The notes: generated by a model not told the origin, from the sequence alone. A stretch of 64,000 nt of DNA from Legionella_A sp963772805 (GCA_963772805.1 CAVYYU010000008.1:124001-188000), one strand, 5' to 3'. Positions 24,574-34,399 are shown, counted from the stretch's first letter. Translations and numbers: made by a program.

Positions 24574-26952
24574 ATGGCAGTGAACGCGCACACTATTGAC
24601 CTTCAACACTTGGGCATGACGGACCTGGAGCAAGTTGGTGGAAAAAATGCCTCTCTGGGTGAGATGATTAGCAACCTGTCTACGATGGGTGTCGCAGTTC
24701 CTGGTGGCTTTGCCACAACGGCCGATTCATTTCGCGAGTTTGTGGCGCAAAATGGACTCGATAAAAAAATATATGCGCTACTGGCCGATCTTGATATAGA
24801 AGATGTCACACAGTTAGCAATCGTCGGGAAAAAAATTCGTGAGCTGGTGGTTAATACGCCTTTTTCCAGCGCGTTTGAAGATGCTGTGCGTACTGCCTAC
24901 ACCAATCTCGCGCACACCGTGGGCCATGATGATTTCAGTGTGGCCGTTCGGTCTTCGGCAACGGCGGAAGATTTGCCCGATGCATCGTTTGCCGGTCAGC
25001 AGGAAACGATGTTAAACGTGAAAGGTGTTGATGCCGTTTTGTTGGCTATCAAATATGTGTTCGCTTCATTGTTCAATGATCGTGCCATTGCTTATCGGGT
25101 GCATCATAATTTTGAACACCATGATGTGGCTTTATCGGCAGGTATTCAGCAAATGATTCGTAGCGACTTGGCGGCTAGCGGTGTCATGTTTACTATGGAT
25201 ACTGAGTCGGGATTTGACCAGGTTGTGTTTATCACCTCATCGTATGGTCTGGGCGAAATGATTGTACAAGGCGCCGTCAATCCCGATGAGTATTATGTGC
25301 ATAAACCTGCATTGCGCGCAGGAAAATCAGCCATTATTCGCCGCAATTTGGGCACCAAAGCGATTAAAATGGTTTATTGCGATGACGCATCACAAGCACG
25401 TACTGTGAAAACGGTTGATGTTGATTTTGCAGCACAACAGCAGTTTTCATTAACGCCTGTTGAGGTAGAGCAATTAGCGCAACAAGCACTTACTATTGAG
25501 AAACACTATGGTCGAGCGATGGATATTGAGTGGGGTAAAGACGGCCTGGATGGCAAACTCTATATTTTGCAAGCACGCCCAGAAACGGTAAAAAGTCGCT
25601 CCAACAAACAAGTGCTGGAGCGCTATAAGCTTCAAGGTACAGGCACCGTATTAGTTGAAGGACGCAGTATTGGTCAACGCATTGGCCAAGGAACCGTTAA
25701 AGTAATCAAAGATATCAGTGAGATTCATCGTGTTCAGCCCGGAGATGTGCTTGTGTCTGATATGACAGATCCTGATTGGGAACCTGTGATGAAGCGTGCA
25801 TCAGCGATTGTAACTAATCGTGGCGGTCGAACTTGTCATGCGGCCATTATCGCACGCGAATTGGGTATTCCCGCGGTTGTGGGTTGTGGCGATGCGACCA
25901 AAGTGATTTGTGATGGTGATGAGGTGACAGTATCGTGTGCTGAGGGGGATGTGGGTTATGTGTATCAGGGGTTGATACCGTTTGAGCTTGTTCGCCTTGA
26001 CGTCGATACCATGCCTGAATTACCGGTTAAAGTAATGCTTAATGTAGGTAATCCAGAGCGTGCATTTTCATTTCAGGCTATTCCTAATGCGGGCGTTGGC
26101 CTTGCCAGACTGGAGTTTTTGATTTCTAACACGATTGGGATTCATCCTAAGGCATTGCTGCAATATGATATGTTGGAAGATGTGAAACTAAAACAATTGA
26201 TTACTGAAAAAACAGCGGCCTATGCATCGCCAGTTGAGTATTATATCGAACGTTTGAAAGAGGGTATTGCGACAATTGCCGCAGCATTCTATCCTAAACC
26301 AGTGATTGTGCGGCTTTCTGATTTTAAATCCAATGAGTATGCGAATCTTATCGGTGGTAAGCTTTTTGAGCCGCATGAAGAAAATCCAATGCTGGGTTTC
26401 CGAGGTGCAGCCCGATATGTTTCTCCTCACTTTGCCGATTGTTTTGCGCTGGAGTGTATTGCGGTGAAACGTGTGCGTGAGGACATGGGGTTGACAAATG
26501 TTGAGGTGATGATTCCATTTGTCAGAACGGTTAGTGAAGCGGTACAGGTTATTGCGACTTTAAAAGAACATGGTCTTGAGCGCGGCAAGGATGATCTGCG
26601 CATTATTATGATGTGCGAGCTGCCTTCAAACGCGTTGCTGGCCAATGAATTTTTAGAGCACTTCGATGGTTTTTCAATTGGTTCTAATGACTTGACGCAG
26701 CTAACACTAGGTTTGGATCGCGACTCAGGCTTGGTTGCGGCACAATTTGATGAGCGTGACGCGGCGGTGAAGGCATTATTACACATGGCAATTTCAGCCT
26801 GTAAAAAACAGGGGAAATATGTAGGGATCTGCGGTCAGGGTCCATCTGATCATCCTGATTTTGCTGAATGGTTGATGCAAGAGGGTATTGATAGCCTTTC
26901 GTTGAATCCAGATTCGGTGTTGGAGACATGCTTGTTTCTTGCGAAGTATTGA
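24574..26952 (+). CDS. ppsA: Phosphoenolpyruvate synthase
   Basis: Converts pyruvate and ATP to phosphoenolpyruvate, AMP and phosphate for gluconeogenesis from amino acids or pyruvate. The 792 residues match the family. The N-terminal ATP-grasp domain has GGKNASLGEMI and VRSSATAEDLPDASFAGQQE; the phosphohistidine domain has GGRTCHAAIIARELGIPAVV with the catalytic His; the C-terminal PEP barrel has GSNDLTQLTLGLDRD and ICGQGPSDHP with the catalytic cysteine. GAGGT stands before the ATG. The 153 bases downstream contain only a short GCCC/GGGC hairpin. Confidence 0.97.
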   Translation: MAVNAHTIDLQHLGMTDLEQVGGKNASLGEMISNLSTMGVAVPGGFATTADSFREFVAQNGLDKKIYALLADLDIEDVTQLAIVGKKIRELVVNTPFSSAFEDAVRTAYTNLAHTVGHDDFSVAVRSSATAEDLPDASFAGQQETMLNVKGVDAVLLAIKYVFASLFNDRAIAYRVHHNFEHHDVALSAGIQQMIRSDLAASGVMFTMDTESGFDQVVFITSSYGLGEMIVQGAVNPDEYYVHKPALRAGKSAIIRRNLGTKAIKMVYCDDASQARTVKTVDVDFAAQQQFSLTPVEVEQLAQQALTIEKHYGRAMDIEWGKDGLDGKLYILQARPETVKSRSNKQVLERYKLQGTGTVLVEGRSIGQRIGQGTVKVIKDISEIHRVQPGDVLVSDMTDPDWEPVMKRASAIVTNRGGRTCHAAIIARELGIPAVVGCGDATKVICDGDEVTVSCAEGDVGYVYQGLIPFELVRLDVDTMPELPVKVMLNVGNPERAFSFQAIPNAGVGLARLEFLISNTIGIHPKALLQYDMLEDVKLKQLITEKTAAYASPVEYYIERLKEGIATIAAAFYPKPVIVRLSDFKSNEYANLIGGKLFEPHEENPMLGFRGAARYVSPHFADCFALECIAVKRVREDMGLTNVEVMIPFVRTVSEAVQVIATLKEHGLERGKDDLRIIMMCELPSNALLANEFLEHFDGFSIGSNDLTQLTLGLDRDSGLVAAQFDERDAAVKALLHMAISACKKQGKYVGICGQGPSDHPDFAEWLMQEGIDSLSLNPDSVLETCLFLAKY

Positions 26953-27105
26953 ACGCAAAATTTAATTCCGGTGCGCCTATCTTTTATATATATAGTATTA
27001 GGGAGAGGGTGCCCAACAGGGCAGTGAGGGGTGTATTAATTGTTAACACTTCCCATACAGCGTCAAAATTTTTCTAACATGAATTACTAACCGAGTGCAA
27101 ATGAT

Positions 27106-28539
27106 ATGCATCGTTTAAAATATTGGATATTGCTGGTAGGGTTGTTCCCCGCACTCGTTTATGCAGCACCTAATGGTGATCACACAGATCCTGCGGCGTC
27201 TGTTATTCTTTGGGTTACCGTTCTTTTTATATTTGGACTTATTGGCCGCTACGCTGCCAGGTGCGCGCATCAACCCGGTGTATTGGGTGAATTGTTGATG
27301 GGTGTGCTGATTGGTAATGTTTGTTATTTTTTTGGCATGCCTCTGGCGATTATTTTGCGTGAGGGGGCGGCAATTTTTGATATCATGCGCGATTTACTGG
27401 CTGGAATTTCCCTGCCGTTGGCCGTGGGTAATGTAATCCCTAATCCAATTTATGCGAAGCAGGTTATTGCGTCATTAAGCGGCAGTAATGGCATGGATCT
27501 GATCAAAGTAGCTTATGTGGTCGATATTTTCTCTCGTTACGGTATTATTTTCTTATTGTTCATGGTGGGTCTTGAAAGCTCGGTGGGTGAGCTAAGGCAC
27601 ACTGGACGTGAATCAGTTAAAGTCGCGTTTATTGGCGTCATCGCGCCGCTATTTTTGGGTTTGTTGACGATGGATATCCTCATGCCCGAGAGCTCTTTCC
27701 AAACAAGCCTTTTTGTCGCGGCGACCTTAACAGCGACTAGCGTGGGTATCACTGCTCGTGTTCTCAAAGAAATGAAAAAACTGCATACGCGTGAGGCTAA
27801 AACCATTCTTGGCGCCGCGATGCTGGATGATATATTGGGGTTAGTTATTCTGGCGATTGTCAGCAGTATTGTGATTCGGGGTGTTGTTGATATAGGCGAA
27901 GTTAGTCAGATCGTTATTTTGGCGATTGTATTTTTTTCCAGTGCGTTGTTGATTGGTCCCTGGTTGTTAAAAAAGGGGGTGGCGTTTTTTAGTTTTCTGG
28001 AGCTTTGGGAAGTAAAGCTATTTATTTCGTTTATCTTTGTGATGACCTTGGCCTGGTTGGCGACGTTAGTGCAGTTAGCCACGATCATTGGTGCGTTTGC
28101 CGCTGGAATTATCATTCATGATGGTTTTTTCAAACAAGAAAAGGAACAGAAAAAGGCATTAAGTATTAAAGATCTGCTCTCACCTTTTGAATCTATCTTA
28201 GCACCATTATTTTTTGTACTAATTGGTATTCAGGTGAAACTAGAGGCATTTTTCGATGGCCATGTTTTGCTTCTGGCCACCGGATTGATTGTTGCTGCTA
28301 TTATTGGAAAACTGGTGAGCGGTCTGGGCGGTAATCCTAAGGATGACAGAATTCTAATTGGGGTTGGTATGCTACCTCGTGGTGAGGTTGGTCTGGTTTT
28401 CGCATCCATCGGTATCACCTTGGGCGTTATCTCCGATCAAATTTTCTCGGCGATTATCTTGATGGTGATCGTGACGACACTGGTAGCACCGCCGTGGCTA
28501 AAAGCAAGGTATGCAAAGCATAAAGGCGGCAAGGCATGA
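27106..28539 (+). CDS. Cation/proton antiporter, CPA2 (Kef/NhaP-like membrane part)
   Basis: Inner-membrane exchanger of monovalent cation for protons. The 477 residues open with a cleavable-looking hydrophobic leader (1-20, ending VYAAP) and then about 12 membrane segments. Family patterns include PGVLGELLMGVLIGN, LLFMVGLESSVGELRHTG, and the core ATSVGITARVLKEM followed by GAAMLDDILGLVILAI, where Asp residues carry the transported ion. There is no cytoplasmic TrkA domain, so it is a membrane-only member. Its stop overlaps the nadC start (ATGA), making it the head of a four-gene unit with nadC, murG and the M20 peptidase. Confidence 0.88.
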   Translation: MHRLKYWILLVGLFPALVYAAPNGDHTDPAASVILWVTVLFIFGLIGRYAARCAHQPGVLGELLMGVLIGNVCYFFGMPLAIILREGAAIFDIMRDLLAGISLPLAVGNVIPNPIYAKQVIASLSGSNGMDLIKVAYVVDIFSRYGIIFLLFMVGLESSVGELRHTGRESVKVAFIGVIAPLFLGLLTMDILMPESSFQTSLFVAATLTATSVGITARVLKEMKKLHTREAKTILGAAMLDDILGLVILAIVSSIVIRGVVDIGEVSQIVILAIVFFSSALLIGPWLLKKGVAFFSFLELWEVKLFISFIFVMTLAWLATLVQLATIIGAFAAGIIIHDGFFKQEKEQKKALSIKDLLSPFESILAPLFFVLIGIQVKLEAFFDGHVLLLATGLIVAAIIGKLVSGLGGNPKDDRILIGVGMLPRGEVGLVFASIGITLGVISDQIFSAIILMVIVTTLVAPPWLKARYAKHKGGKA

Positions 28540-29378
28540 TTCCTGAACAAACAGTGATAATTGACGATGTGAAGCGTGCCCTAGCTGAAGATATTGGCAC
28601 GGATGATGTCACTGCCGCGTTATTGCCTGCTGATTTATGCATTCAAGCGGACATTATTTCTCGTGAGCCTATGGTTGTTTGTGGTCGACCATGGGTTGAT
28701 CAGGTGTTTGCTCAGATTGATGCGGATATAACAATACACTGGTTAGTTGATGAGGGTGTTTGGTTGGATAAGCCAACAACGCTTTGCAAAATCCAAGGAT
28801 TAGCACGCGCAATTTTAAGTGCTGAGCGCACGGCTCTTAATTTTATGCAAACCTTATCGGCAACGGCTACCCAAACCTATTATTATTTGCAGCAACTCAA
28901 AGGCCATAAAACACGCCTGTTGGATACGCGTAAAACGCTGCCTGGTTTGCGTTGTGCCCAAAAATACGCGGTGGCATGTGCTGGTGGCGTAAATCATCGT
29001 TTTGGTTTATACGATGCGTTTTTGATCAAAGAAAATCATATTAAAGCGTGCGGCTCTATCACCGCCGCAATCGCTGCTGCGAGAAAAATGCAGCGCAGTT
29101 TACTGGTAGAAATAGAAGTTGAAACGTTGGATGAATTGCGTGAGGCATTGTCGGCTAATCCAGATCGTATTTTATTGGATAATTTCACCACTGAAATGAT
29201 GATGCAAGCGGTGGCGATGAACGAGCCTAAACGTTGTGATCTCGAGGCATCTGGCGGCATCAACTTGTCCACAATAAGCACTGTTGCGCAAACGGGAGTT
29301 GATTTCATCTCAGTAGGGGCGATCACCAAATCGGTGCAGGCAATTGATTTAAGTTTATTGATTAGGGAAGTGATATGA
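28536..29378 (+). CDS. nadC: Nicotinate-nucleotide pyrophosphorylase (quinolinate phosphoribosyltransferase)
   Basis: Converts quinolinate and PRPP to nicotinate mononucleotide, the step after NadA. The 280 residues are normal. Key parts are AERTALNFMQTLSATAT, the PRPP/substrate segment TRKTLPGLRCAQKYAV and GGVNHRFGLYDAFLIKENH, and barrel motifs VEIEVETLDEL, ILLDNF, LEASGGI. Together with nadB and nadA this completes de novo NAD synthesis to the mononucleotide within the window, though in a separate operon on the other strand. It overlaps both neighbours by four bases. Confidence 0.97.
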   Translation: MIPEQTVIIDDVKRALAEDIGTDDVTAALLPADLCIQADIISREPMVVCGRPWVDQVFAQIDADITIHWLVDEGVWLDKPTTLCKIQGLARAILSAERTALNFMQTLSATATQTYYYLQQLKGHKTRLLDTRKTLPGLRCAQKYAVACAGGVNHRFGLYDAFLIKENHIKACGSITAAIAAARKMQRSLLVEIEVETLDELREALSANPDRILLDNFTTEMMMQAVAMNEPKRCDLEASGGINLSTISTVAQTGVDFISVGAITKSVQAIDLSLLIREVI

Positions 29379-30445
29379 GCTCCAGAATCGTATTTACCGG
29401 GGGCGGTACAGCGGGGCATGTGGTGCCCAATATTGCGTTGATCGAGGTTTTGCAACAAGATGGTTGGCAGATTGATTATCTTGGTTCGCAAGAGGGCATT
29501 GAAAAAGGAATGATTGCAGCGCTCAATATTCCTTATCACTCCATAAGCAGTGGTAAGTTGCGACGTTATTTTAGTTGGCAGAATTTTATAGATCCCTTCA
29601 AAATTTTTGCGGGTGTCCTGCAATCCTATTTTTTATTGCGAAAACTGAAAGCTAATATCGTTTTTTCTAAAGGTGGGTTTGTCGCTTTCCCTGTTGTTGT
29701 TGCGGCCTGGCTCAACCGTATACCTGTTGTCGCTCACGAGTCAGATATGAGTCCTGGACTTGCCAATCGCTTGAGTTTTCCCTTTGTTGATAAAATTTGT
29801 GTGACGTTTTCTGGCGCAAAAAAACATTTTAAGAATGCAGATAAAGTAGACGTCACAGGCACGCCCATTCGTCAGCAATTATTTCACGGCAATGTCGAAA
29901 AAGGCTTGGCTCTTTGTGGTTTTGACACGCAGAAACCACGCTTGTTAGTCATTGGAGGCAGCCAAGGTGCACATGCCATGAATGCTTGTGTAAGACAAGC
30001 TCTTGACTCGTTGTGCCAGCAATTTCAAGTCATCCATTTATGCGGTAAAGGCAAAATTGATTCCTCATTCAATGATCGGGTAGGATATTGCCAATTTGAA
30101 TATGCCAATGAGGAGCTAGCTGATTTATTTGCTGCAAGTGATTTGGTTGTTTCACGCTCTGGTGCTAATTCCTTGTATGAAATATTAGCGTTAGCGAAGC
30201 CCCATGTATTGATTCCTTTATCCCGGCAAGTCAGTCGCGGTGATCAAATTCAAAATGCCCGCTATTTTCAACAACAGGGTATTAGCATCGTGGTAGATGA
30301 AGAGCAGTTAACACCAGAAACGTTATTAACCGCCGTCAATCAGGTAAGCACACAACAGACTGTAATTATTGAAAAAATAAAGGCACTGCACATTGAATCA
30401 GCTACAAGGAAAATTGTTGCAATTATCAAGGAGCAAGCATGCTAG
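29375..30445 (+). CDS. murG: MurG-type UDP-GlcNAc transferase, Firmicutes-like
   Basis: MurG adds GlcNAc to lipid I to make lipid II on the cytoplasmic face of the membrane. The 356 residues have the GT-B layout: GGGTAGHVVPNIAL at residue 9, GGFVAFPVVVAAWL, HESDMSPGLANRLSFPF, then IGGSQGAHAMN and RSGANSLYEILALAKPHVLIP. The segment SQEGIEKGMI with ISSGKLRRYFSWQN, and DMSPGLAN rather than QN-x-PG-x-TN, resemble Bacillus/Clostridium MurG more than the usual gammaproteobacterial enzyme. It overlaps nadC and the M20 gene. It may be the only MurG, since the wall cluster ends at murE, or a transferred second copy. Confidence 0.88.
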   Translation: MSSRIVFTGGGTAGHVVPNIALIEVLQQDGWQIDYLGSQEGIEKGMIAALNIPYHSISSGKLRRYFSWQNFIDPFKIFAGVLQSYFLLRKLKANIVFSKGGFVAFPVVVAAWLNRIPVVAHESDMSPGLANRLSFPFVDKICVTFSGAKKHFKNADKVDVTGTPIRQQLFHGNVEKGLALCGFDTQKPRLLVIGGSQGAHAMNACVRQALDSLCQQFQVIHLCGKGKIDSSFNDRVGYCQFEYANEELADLFAASDLVVSRSGANSLYEILALAKPHVLIPLSRQVSRGDQIQNARYFQQQGISIVVDEEQLTPETLLTAVNQVSTQQTVIIEKIKALHIESATRKIVAIIKEQAC

Positions 30446-31845
30446 ACTCACAAGCTCTCTACGCCTTTGTTGAGAGCCAATGGCAAGACGAGATTTTGCC
30501 CAGCCTTAGCGACTATATTAAAATACCCAATAAATCGCCTCAGTTTGATTCTCAGTGGGAGGAGCATGGCTATATGGAGGAAGCCGTCTCTCATGTCGTC
30601 AACTGGTGTCAGGCGCATGCGGCAAAGAAGATGAAACTTGAAGTGTTGCGTCTTCCTGGACGTACCCCGCTGATTCTTATAGACATCCCCGGTCAAATAG
30701 ATGAGACGGTGTTGCTTTATGGTCATCTTGATAAACAACCAGAAATGACAGGGTGGCACGAAGGTTTTGGACCATGGCAACCTGTATTAAAAAATGGCCG
30801 ATTGTATGGGAGGGGAGGTGCGGATGATGGTTATGCTGTATATGCGATCCTTACGGCTATCCGTGCTTTGCAAGTGCAGGGGCTTGCTCATGCACGTTGT
30901 GTGTTAGTAATTGAAGCATGTGAAGAAAGCGGCAGTTACGACTTGCCTTATTATCTGGAGTTATTCAAAGATCGCATCGGAAAGCCAACATTAGTTGTTT
31001 GCCTTGATTCGGGAGCTGGAAATTATCAACAATTGTGGATGACCACTTCATTACGAGGTTTAGTCGGTGGAGAGTTGTCTGTCGAATTAATCACTGAAGG
31101 GGTACATTCTGGCCATGCCAGTGGGATTGTCGCAGATAGCTTTCGTGTTGCCAGGGACTTGATTGGGCGGATTGAAGATTCGGCCAGTGGCGAAATTAAA
31201 TTAACCGAGTTGCATTGCGAGATCCCACCGCTCCGTGTTAACGAAGCAGCTGATTGTGCTGAAATTTTAGGTGATGAGATCTATACAGCACTTCCATTCT
31301 GTCCTGGTGTGCAGCCGATTGAACCCTACTCGCAATATTTGTTATTAAATAGTACCTGGCGTCCTGCGTTAACGGTAACGGCTGCCGATGGATTGCCAGC
31401 GATTGCTGATGCCGGGAATGTGTTGCGACCTAAAACTGTATTAAAACTATCGATGCGCCTGCCGCCCCTTGTTAATGCTCAACAAGCAGCTGTTACCATG
31501 CAAAAAATACTGACTGAGAATCCTCCTTACAAGGCCAAAGTCTCGTTTCGTTTAGTTGAAAGTGCCGATGGATGGGATGCCCCGGTGTTGGCAGATTGGT
31601 TGGCAACAGCAGTGCATGATGCATCCATGGAATATTATAAAAAACCAGAGATATACATGGGTGAGGGTGGAACTATTCCATTTATGGCTGTACTTGGAGA
31701 AACCTTTCCAGAAGCACAGTTCATGATTACCGGTGTTCTCGGACCTAATTCCAACGCCCACGGACCAAATGAGTTTTTACATATTGATATGGTGAAAAAA
31801 TTAACTGCTTGCGTAGCGTATGTTCTTTGTCAGCATGCCATTTGA
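30439..31845 (+). CDS. M20-family metallopeptidase (dipeptidase/deacylase type)
   Basis: Cytoplasmic di-zinc hydrolase. The 468 residues fit the M20 dipeptidase group. Metal and catalytic residues are seen in LLYGHLDKQPE (first His and Asp), RGGADDGYAVYA (bridging Asp), IEACEESGSYDL (catalytic Glu plus metal Glu), VCLDSGAG and, near the end, NAHGPNEF (last His). The dimerisation lid lies between. The start ATG overlaps the murG stop by seven bases. The substrate cannot be read; the link with MurG and NadC is positional only. It converges with the carbonic anhydrase gene with five bases between stops. Confidence 0.9.
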   Translation: MLDSQALYAFVESQWQDEILPSLSDYIKIPNKSPQFDSQWEEHGYMEEAVSHVVNWCQAHAAKKMKLEVLRLPGRTPLILIDIPGQIDETVLLYGHLDKQPEMTGWHEGFGPWQPVLKNGRLYGRGGADDGYAVYAILTAIRALQVQGLAHARCVLVIEACEESGSYDLPYYLELFKDRIGKPTLVVCLDSGAGNYQQLWMTTSLRGLVGGELSVELITEGVHSGHASGIVADSFRVARDLIGRIEDSASGEIKLTELHCEIPPLRVNEAADCAEILGDEIYTALPFCPGVQPIEPYSQYLLLNSTWRPALTVTAADGLPAIADAGNVLRPKTVLKLSMRLPPLVNAQQAAVTMQKILTENPPYKAKVSFRLVESADGWDAPVLADWLATAVHDASMEYYKKPEIYMGEGGTIPFMAVLGETFPEAQFMITGVLGPNSNAHGPNEFLHIDMVKKLTACVAYVLCQHAI

Positions 31846-31850
31846 CTATG

Positions 31851-32564
31851 TCATAGCCTCGCTCTGATTTGTGGTGATGCGGCTGCATGTTGGTGCGTGG
31901 TATTATTCTTCGTGTTTTTTTTAAAAAAACCTAACATAGTATCTTTGTGAAAATCTATTTCTCCAGTCGATATATCATGCTTGCCCCCAACCAGCCCACA
32001 GTCACCATTTTTAACCCGCGCTCTCAAAATTGGGCTGCGCTGCATAATGATTTCTGTCATTCGCTTTACATTTGTTTTTGACACGGATTCGACAAAATCG
32101 GTATTAGTTGAATTATTGATTTCATTTACTTTTTTTTCTGCATCGACCGATGGTTTGATTTTATTTAAAAGAGCGGTGAGGTTACCTGACTCAATGTTGT
32201 CACATGCGCCTTTTATTGCGCCGCATTTTGAATGCCCCAGCACTACAATAATTTTAGCCCCTGCGATTTCACAAGCATATTCGATACTACCTAAAATATC
32301 TTCATTAACGATGTTGCCAGCAATGCGTATACTAAAAACATCTCCTAGGCCTTGGTCGAAAATTAATTCAGGTGAGGTACGTGAATCTATACAGCTTAAA
32401 ATTACCGCAAATGGGTGCTGTGCATCTGAAGTGTCAATCACTTGTTGTAGAAGATTACGGTTAATTTTTAAATTATCTATAAAGCGCTTATTGCCTTCTT
32501 TTAATATTTTTAACGCAATTTCAGGTGTAATAGCGGCCTGCATTTCCTTAGTTAATGTTTTCAT
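31851..32564 (-). CDS. Beta-class carbonic anhydrase
   Basis: Zinc enzyme interconverting CO2 and bicarbonate. The 237 residues contain both metal motifs: CIDSRTSPEL (Cys with the Asp-Arg dyad) and LGHSKCGAIKG (His and Cys). There is no signal peptide, so it is cytoplasmic. The C-terminal 15 residues are polar and basic (TTHQHAAASPQIRARL) beyond the normal fold. Single gene. Confidence 0.93.
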   Translation of the reverse strand: MKTLTKEMQAAITPEIALKILKEGNKRFIDNLKINRNLLQQVIDTSDAQHPFAVILSCIDSRTSPELIFDQGLGDVFSIRIAGNIVNEDILGSIEYACEIAGAKIIVVLGHSKCGAIKGACDNIESGNLTALLNKIKPSVDAEKKVNEINNSTNTDFVESVSKTNVKRMTEIIMQRSPILRARVKNGDCGLVGGKHDISTGEIDFHKDTMLGFFKKNTKNNTTHQHAAASPQIRARL

Positions 32565-32803
32565 ATGTCCAACTCTCTATATTTATGATAAGGCTCTTAT
32601 CGTGGGTTATTAATCCTGGATTATTTCTGACTCATAAATTAAAGAGAAAATTTCTCGTTTGTCATGTCATTATTCATTTGAATATAAAAGTAAAACAATG
32701 TGCTATTATTTTACCGGTTTTATATCGAAAGGAATACATTAAAGCCGATATATGCTTTATCTAGGTATCGACAGCTCCATAAAATCTTGCGATACTGATG
32801 CGC

Positions 32804-32827
32804 TTCCTGTCAGTGAATTGACAGGAA
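32804..32827 (+). promoter_or_regulatory. Hairpin in the comEA leader
   Basis: TTCCTGTCA (32804-32812) pairs perfectly with TGACAGGAA (32819-32827) around a 6-base loop, 28 bases before the comEA ATG and just upstream of its AAGGAG box. It may be an operator palindrome or a leader hairpin. Confidence 0.4.
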
Positions 32828-32855
32828 TAAAGTCCAATCAAATAAGGAGATTATT

Positions 32856-33182
32856 ATGAAAGCAAATTCATTTGCTGCAGTTGTTTTATCGTTAATTGTT
32901 GTATCCATTCCTGCCCAATCAGCTGTAAATTCAATTCAAGCTGATAGTGCGCCGACAAAGGTACAACTTGCAAATAAAATCAATTTGAACAAAGCCGATG
33001 CGCAAGCGTTGACTCATTCAATACAGGGAATAGGTGGAAAGCGCGCCGAGGCTATTGTGAGTTACCGTGAAACGCATGGACCATTTAAGTCGGTAAACGA
33101 TTTGGCTGAGGTTCGGGGCATAGGTAAGAAATTTGTAGAGACTCATTTGGCACAATTACAAGAAACGTTTGCAATTGAGTAG
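32856..33182 (+). CDS. comEA: ComEA-like helix-hairpin-helix DNA-binding protein
   Basis: ComEA binds incoming double-stranded DNA in the periplasm during natural transformation. The 108 residues have a signal peptide (about 1-22, PAQSA), a short linker, and a double helix-hairpin-helix domain: INLNKADAQALTHSIQGIGG then AEAIVSYRETHGPFKSVNDL and VRGIGKKF. No membrane anchor remains after cleavage, as in the short gammaproteobacterial form. AAGGAG lies eight bases before the ATG. The comEC and pilus genes are not in the window. Confidence 0.88.
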   Translation: MKANSFAAVVLSLIVVSIPAQSAVNSIQADSAPTKVQLANKINLNKADAQALTHSIQGIGGKRAEAIVSYRETHGPFKSVNDLAEVRGIGKKFVETHLAQLQETFAIE

Positions 33183-33213
33183 TAAGGCATAGCAATAGCT
33201 TGTAAGCTATGCA

Positions 33214-33244
33214 GGGTACCTACCTCTAAACAAGGTAGGTGCCC
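33214..33244 (+). terminator. Terminator after comEA
   Basis: A 12-base stem (33214-33225 with 33233-33244, one T-G pair) around a 7-base loop, followed by TTAATATAAT. A second smaller hairpin (GCATAGC/GCTATGC) precedes it at 33187-33212. Confidence 0.75.
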
Positions 33245-33361
33245 TTAATATAATGTGTTTGAATTTTTTTGTCTTTAAAATAAAACGTGAAAAGATCTGT
33301 CGATTTTTATTCATATTTGAGTTAAAGTACTCACCAAAAAAAGAACGAGGTAGTACCGTCC

Positions 33362-34399
33362 ATGTTCAGGAAACTTAGAGGTGTGTTCTCCAACGATTTA
33401 TCAATCGATTTGGGGACGGCTAATACGCTGATTTATGTTAGAGACAAAGGCATTGTGCTCAATGAGCCGTCTGTGGTTGCTCTGCGTAATGAGTCAGGCC
33501 AAAAAAGAGTGGCAGCAGTTGGTATAGAAGCCAAACGCATGCTTGGCAGAACACCAGGTAACATCAATGCAATCAGGCCGATGAAAGATGGCGTGATCGC
33601 TGATTTCTTTGTTACTGAAAAAATGCTGCAACATTTTATTCATAAAGTTCACGAAAATCGCTTCTTGCGGCCTAGCCCACGCGTGTTGGTCTGTGTGCCA
33701 TGTGGCTCGACACAAGTTGAGCGTCGAGCAATTCGTGAGTCAGCAATGGGCGCTGGTGCGCGCGAGGTTTTTCTTATCGAAGAGCCTATGGCTGCAGCAT
33801 TAGGGTCTGGTATGCCTGTAGAAGAGGCAAGCGGCTCAATGGTTGTCGATATTGGTGGCGGCACAACTGAAGTTGCAATTATTTCTCTAAGCGGTATTGT
33901 TTATCACCAATCAGTACGTATTGGTGGTGATAAATTTGACGATGCAATCGTATCTTATGTGCGTCGAAATTACGGTACCTTGATCGGTGAAACAACGGCC
34001 GAACGTATTAAACATGAAATTGGTTCTGCATTCCCAAGTCGCGATCTTTTTGAGATTGAAGTCCGGGGAAGAAATTTAGCTGAAGGTGTGCCGCGTAGTT
34101 TCACTTTAACCAGTGCGGAAATACTCGAAGCGTTGCAAGAACCATTATCTGGTATTGTGGGTGCAGTCAGGGCAGCACTTGAATTGGCACCGCCAGAATT
34201 GGCTGCTGATATTGCTGAGCGCGGGATGGTTTTAACTGGAGGCGGTGCCTTATTGAAGAATATGGACACTTTGCTGATGGAAGAAACCGGACTGCCTGTT
34301 CTGATTGCTGAAGATCCACTGACATGTGTTGCACGTGGCGGTGGTAAAGCGTTGGAAACCATGGATCTGCGTGGCGGTGATTTCCTCTCAACCGAATAA
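33362..34399 (+). CDS. mreB: Rod shape-determining actin-like protein
   Basis: Bacterial actin that forms membrane filaments guiding lateral wall synthesis. The 345 residues are normal. Actin-fold motifs: phosphate 1 IDLGTANTLIYV, phosphate 2 VVDIGGGTTEVAIIS, and the adenosine motif VLTGGGALLKN. The N-terminal MFRKLRGVFSND is the amphipathic membrane helix. An AT-rich region with TTGAAT and TAAAAC about 80-100 bases upstream is a candidate promoter. mreC and mreD follow with overlaps. Confidence 0.97.
   Translation: MFRKLRGVFSNDLSIDLGTANTLIYVRDKGIVLNEPSVVALRNESGQKRVAAVGIEAKRMLGRTPGNINAIRPMKDGVIADFFVTEKMLQHFIHKVHENRFLRPSPRVLVCVPCGSTQVERRAIRESAMGAGAREVFLIEEPMAAALGSGMPVEEASGSMVVDIGGGTTEVAIISLSGIVYHQSVRIGGDKFDDAIVSYVRRNYGTLIGETTAERIKHEIGSAFPSRDLFEIEVRGRNLAEGVPRSFTLTSAEILEALQEPLSGIVGAVRAALELAPPELAADIAERGMVLTGGGALLKNMDTLLMEETGLPVLIAEDPLTCVARGGGKALETMDLRGGDFLSTE

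Noticed and set aside
29036..29623. A 195-codon minus-strand frame across nadC and murG
   Set aside because: It overlaps two clear enzyme genes, shows no family features and has no binding site.
31981..32613. A 210-codon plus-strand frame antisense to the carbonic anhydrase gene
   Set aside because: It has no recognisable product; the minus-strand frame has both zinc motifs and a normal start.
33970..34362. A 130-codon minus-strand frame inside mreB
   Set aside because: It is a shadow of mreB, whose actin motifs are intact.
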